This document shows positions 5,637-7,323 of a stretch of 7,323 nt of DNA, piece after piece (the first letter of the stretch is position 1; every line of letters starts with the position of its first letter). Both the position numbers and the translations under genes were made by a program. The stretch comes from Bacteroidia bacterium. Its GTDB lineage: Bacteria > Bacteroidota > Bacteroidia > Flavobacteriales > Flavobacteriaceae. The notes under the pieces were generated by a model. That model searched no databases, was not told the origin of the DNA, and worked only from the letters and a program-made list of their open reading frames with translations. The DNA lies in the NCBI GenBank assembly GCA_030429325.1, contig JAUICT010000093.1, forward strand, positions 1 to 7,323, written 5' to 3'.

Positions 5637-6425
5637 TCACTTTAATTGTTCTGGAATCTCACAAATAGGTATGGGAATCATCTTGTGTTTGTTAGCGGTA
5701 TTGAGCTTTTTATAAATGGAAAAAACTTCGTTTTCCCTACCAGAGAAATCAGCTGCGATTCTTCCTTGGTCATCCATTTTCATGGCCCATTCCAATTCTG
5801 GATAAGAGGCCCCAATTTGGTCTTCATCGGTACGGCTATCTCCCCATAGACCATCCGTGGGAGCGGCATCCATAATATCTTGGTTCACTCCAAGTACCCG
5901 TCCCAGCTCATAGACCTCAGTTTTTAGAAGATCGGCAATGGGGCTCAGGTCAACACCGCCATCACCGTATTTGGTATAAAAACCAACACCAAAATCCTCA
6001 ACCTTGTTACCTGTTCCGGCCACAAGGTATCCTTCTAAAGCAGCAAAGTAGTATAAGGTGGTCATGCGTAGACGTGCACGCGTATTGGCAAGGGACATAA
6101 ACCGTTCCTCTTCGTTTTCAACCTTTGGGAAGGCAGCTACCAAACTATCAAACACTGGAGTGAGGTTCACGGCCTGGCGGGATACGTTGGAAAAATTATT
6201 CATAAGCCAGTCAATATGCCGGTCCGCGCGGGTCACTTGGTTTTCACCTTGGTGGATGGGCATCTCCAAACACAAAAGGTTAAGTCCGGTTTTAGCGCAT
6301 AGCGTAGAGGTGACTGCCGAGTCTATTCCACCGGAAACACCAATTACAAAACCCTTGCATTTGGCGTTAGTGGCATATTCCTTGAGCCAGTTTACTATAT
6401 GGTCTATTACCTTTTCTGTTTGCAT
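5637..6425 (-). CDS. nadE: NH3-dependent NAD+ synthetase
   Basis: This enzyme catalyses the last step of NAD biosynthesis: ATP-dependent amidation of nicotinic acid adenine dinucleotide through an adenylate intermediate, in the cytosol. The 262 residues match the short ammonia-dependent class with no N-terminal glutaminase domain. The PP-loop SGGIDS is at 31-36. Other family signatures are GTGNKVED (137-144), the TKYGDGG substrate loop (151-157), L-K-T (167-169) and the P2-type loop APTDGLWGDSRTDED (188-202). The start ATG at 6425 gives a normal N-terminus with the PP-loop at the expected distance. An AGGA lies only 2 nt before it, too close to be a useful Shine-Dalgarno sequence. It is divergent from gldB with 65 bp between the starts, a neighbourhood I recall from other Flavobacteriaceae. 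Confidence 0.96.
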   Translation of the reverse strand: MQTEKVIDHIVNWLKEYATNAKCKGFVIGVSGGIDSAVTSTLCAKTGLNLLCLEMPIHQGENQVTRADRHIDWLMNNFSNVSRQAVNLTPVFDSLVAAFPKVENEEERFMSLANTRARLRMTTLYYFAALEGYLVAGTGNKVEDFGVGFYTKYGDGGVDLSPIADLLKTEVYELGRVLGVNQDIMDAAPTDGLWGDSRTDEDQIGASYPELEWAMKMDDQGRIAADFSGRENEVFSIYKKLNTANKHKMIPIPICEIPEQLK

Positions 6426-6449
6426 ATCCTATTTTTAGATTCTATAAAT

Positions 6450-6457
6450 TACCTTTG
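6450..6457 (+). promoter_or_regulatory. Candidate -7 promoter box for gldB
   Basis: TACCTTTG matches the Bacteroidota -7 consensus TAnnTTTG exactly and lies 33 bp before the gldB ATG in the nadE-gldB divergent spacer. The nearest upstream TTTG (6419-6422) is 27 bp away, too far for a normal -33 element. Only half of the promoter is therefore supported. Confidence 0.4.
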
Positions 6458-6490
6458 TGCCCTGTAAATTTAAACGCTGTTGCCTTAAAA

Positions 6491-7323
6491 ATGAAGCGCT
6501 TGCCTAAATACTTTCTTTTTTACATTTTGTGTGGTTCTCTTTTATTAACGTTGGGATGCAAGGAAACCGATAAGCGTGAGGAGGAAATTGCCAATATTCC
6601 CATTGATCTTGAAGTGTTTCGGTTTGATCGTGAGTTTGCAGAAGCAAAGCCCCTGGATATCCCAAAGTTAAAATCCAAGTACCCTTACTTGTTCCCAGCG
6701 CAGTTTTCGGACAGCATATGGATTGCCAAGTTGACCGACACCCTTCAGGTTGAACTTTCAGGGGAAGTGGATAAGGCATTTGGAAGTTTTGAGCAGGAAG
6801 CCGAGAGCTTGGAATCCCTTTTTAAGCACATTAAATATTATTTTCCCAATGTTGTGGTGCCTAAAGTAGTGACCCTTACTTCAGATGTACGCTACAATGA
6901 CCGTATTATCCTCACAGATACCCTTTTGCTGATAGGTTTGGACAATTATTTGGGTCAGGACCATCATTTTTATGAAGGTATCCAACGCTACATTTCAGCA
7001 GGATTGGATAAACAGTATTTGGTCTCTGATGTGGCCAGTGCCTTTGCCAAGAAAGTGCTCAACTATCCCAGAAATAGAAGCTTTCTTTCGAGAATGGTGT
7101 ATTATGGCAAGGAACTATATCTAAAGGATAGATTGATTCCTACAAATACGGATGCACAAAAAATAGGGTACTCCCAAGAAGAAATGGATTGGGCCAAGGC
7201 CAATGAGGAGCAAATGTGGAAGTATTTTGTGGAGCGCGAACTGCTTTACAGTACCGATTCCCAATTGGACAGAAAATTTTTGGACCCGGCACCCTTTTCC
7301 AAATTTGGTCTGGAGCTGGACAA
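6491..7323 (+). CDS. gldB: Gliding motility lipoprotein GldB, 3'-truncated by window edge
   Basis: GldB is a lipoprotein needed for gliding motility in Flavobacteriia; its exact biochemical role is not settled. The frame opens at ATG 6491 and stays open to the window end, giving 277 of the usual ~320 residues. The N-terminus is a lipoprotein signal: K2-R3, a hydrophobic core to L21, and a lipobox ending LTLGC with acylated C23. The residues after it (KETDKREEE) are charged, and acidic residues directly after the Cys can mark surface lipoproteins in this phylum, so exposure is possible. Family features I recognise are IPIDLEVFRFDREF (37-50), KYPYLFP near 63-69 and LLIGLDNYLG near 145-154. The leader has no Shine-Dalgarno sequence (TTAAAAATG). 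gldC is expected next, just outside the window. The gene is divergent from nadE. Confidence 0.93.
   Translation, partial: MKRLPKYFLFYILCGSLLLTLGCKETDKREEEIANIPIDLEVFRFDREFAEAKPLDIPKLKSKYPYLFPAQFSDSIWIAKLTDTLQVELSGEVDKAFGSFEQEAESLESLFKHIKYYFPNVVVPKVVTLTSDVRYNDRIILTDTLLLIGLDNYLGQDHHFYEGIQRYISAGLDKQYLVSDVASAFAKKVLNYPRNRSFLSRMVYYGKELYLKDRLIPTNTDAQKIGYSQEEMDWAKANEEQMWKYFVERELLYSTDSQLDRKFLDPAPFSKFGLELD

Noticed and set aside
6504..6779. 91-codon minus-strand frame opposite gldB
   Set aside because: The plus strand encodes GldB with a proper lipoprotein signal here, so the minus frame is a shadow.
1..7323. A new defence, secretion or biosynthetic system
   Set aside because: Genes are mostly separate housekeeping units in alternating orientations, with no cluster of unknown genes, nucleases, transposases or repeat-spacer arrays.

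Overview
The window looks like a core-genome segment of a Bacteroidota bacterium of the family Flavobacteriaceae. The evidence is protein-level resemblance: a gldB gliding-motility lipoprotein gene, a DnaG primase of the flavobacterial type with no zinc ligands, promoter boxes of the Bacteroidota TTG/TAnnTTTG kind, start codons mostly without Shine-Dalgarno sequences, and moderate GC. A marine genus near Muricauda/Allomuricauda would fit, but the genus is a guess. No mobile element, CRISPR array, tRNA or rRNA is visible.

Layout, left to right. Positions 1-882 (+) hold the body of a trans-polyprenyl diphosphate synthase cut by the left edge. A 109-bp convergent spacer follows, with a degenerate hexamer repeat (900-923) and a palindromic TCGA-type element (936-955). 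On the minus strand come a small zinc-ribbon protein (992-1240) and, upstream of it, a secreted protein made of six 13-residue V-D-x-x-Y-K/Q-A repeats (1278-1628). Divergent from these is a 2OG-Fe(II) oxygenase of the prolyl-hydroxylase type (1737-2366, +). It ends 3 bp from a convergent small uncharacterised gene (2370-2678, -). DNA primase dnaG follows (2807-4780, +, TTG start). It is separated by a strong bidirectional hairpin (4786-4811) from a convergent NarL/FixJ-type response regulator (4841-5470, -). Next are a hairpin (5578-5602), nadE (5637-6425, -) and, divergent from nadE, gldB (6491 to the right edge, +, incomplete).

Most genes here are separate units facing towards or away from each other rather than one operon. 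Housekeeping jobs dominate: isoprenoid chain synthesis (probably the menaquinone side chain), replication priming, NAD synthesis and the gliding/type IX machinery.

The points most worth a second look are these. The response regulator has Glu where the phospho-acceptor Asp should be, and Asn in the acidic pair. All four zinc-ligand positions of the DnaG zinc-binding domain are replaced. The secreted repeat protein may belong to the deeply knotted DUF6150 family. The 882-991 spacer carries elements that look dispersed across flavobacterial genomes. I found no evidence of a defence system, biosynthetic cluster or other wholly new multi-gene system.
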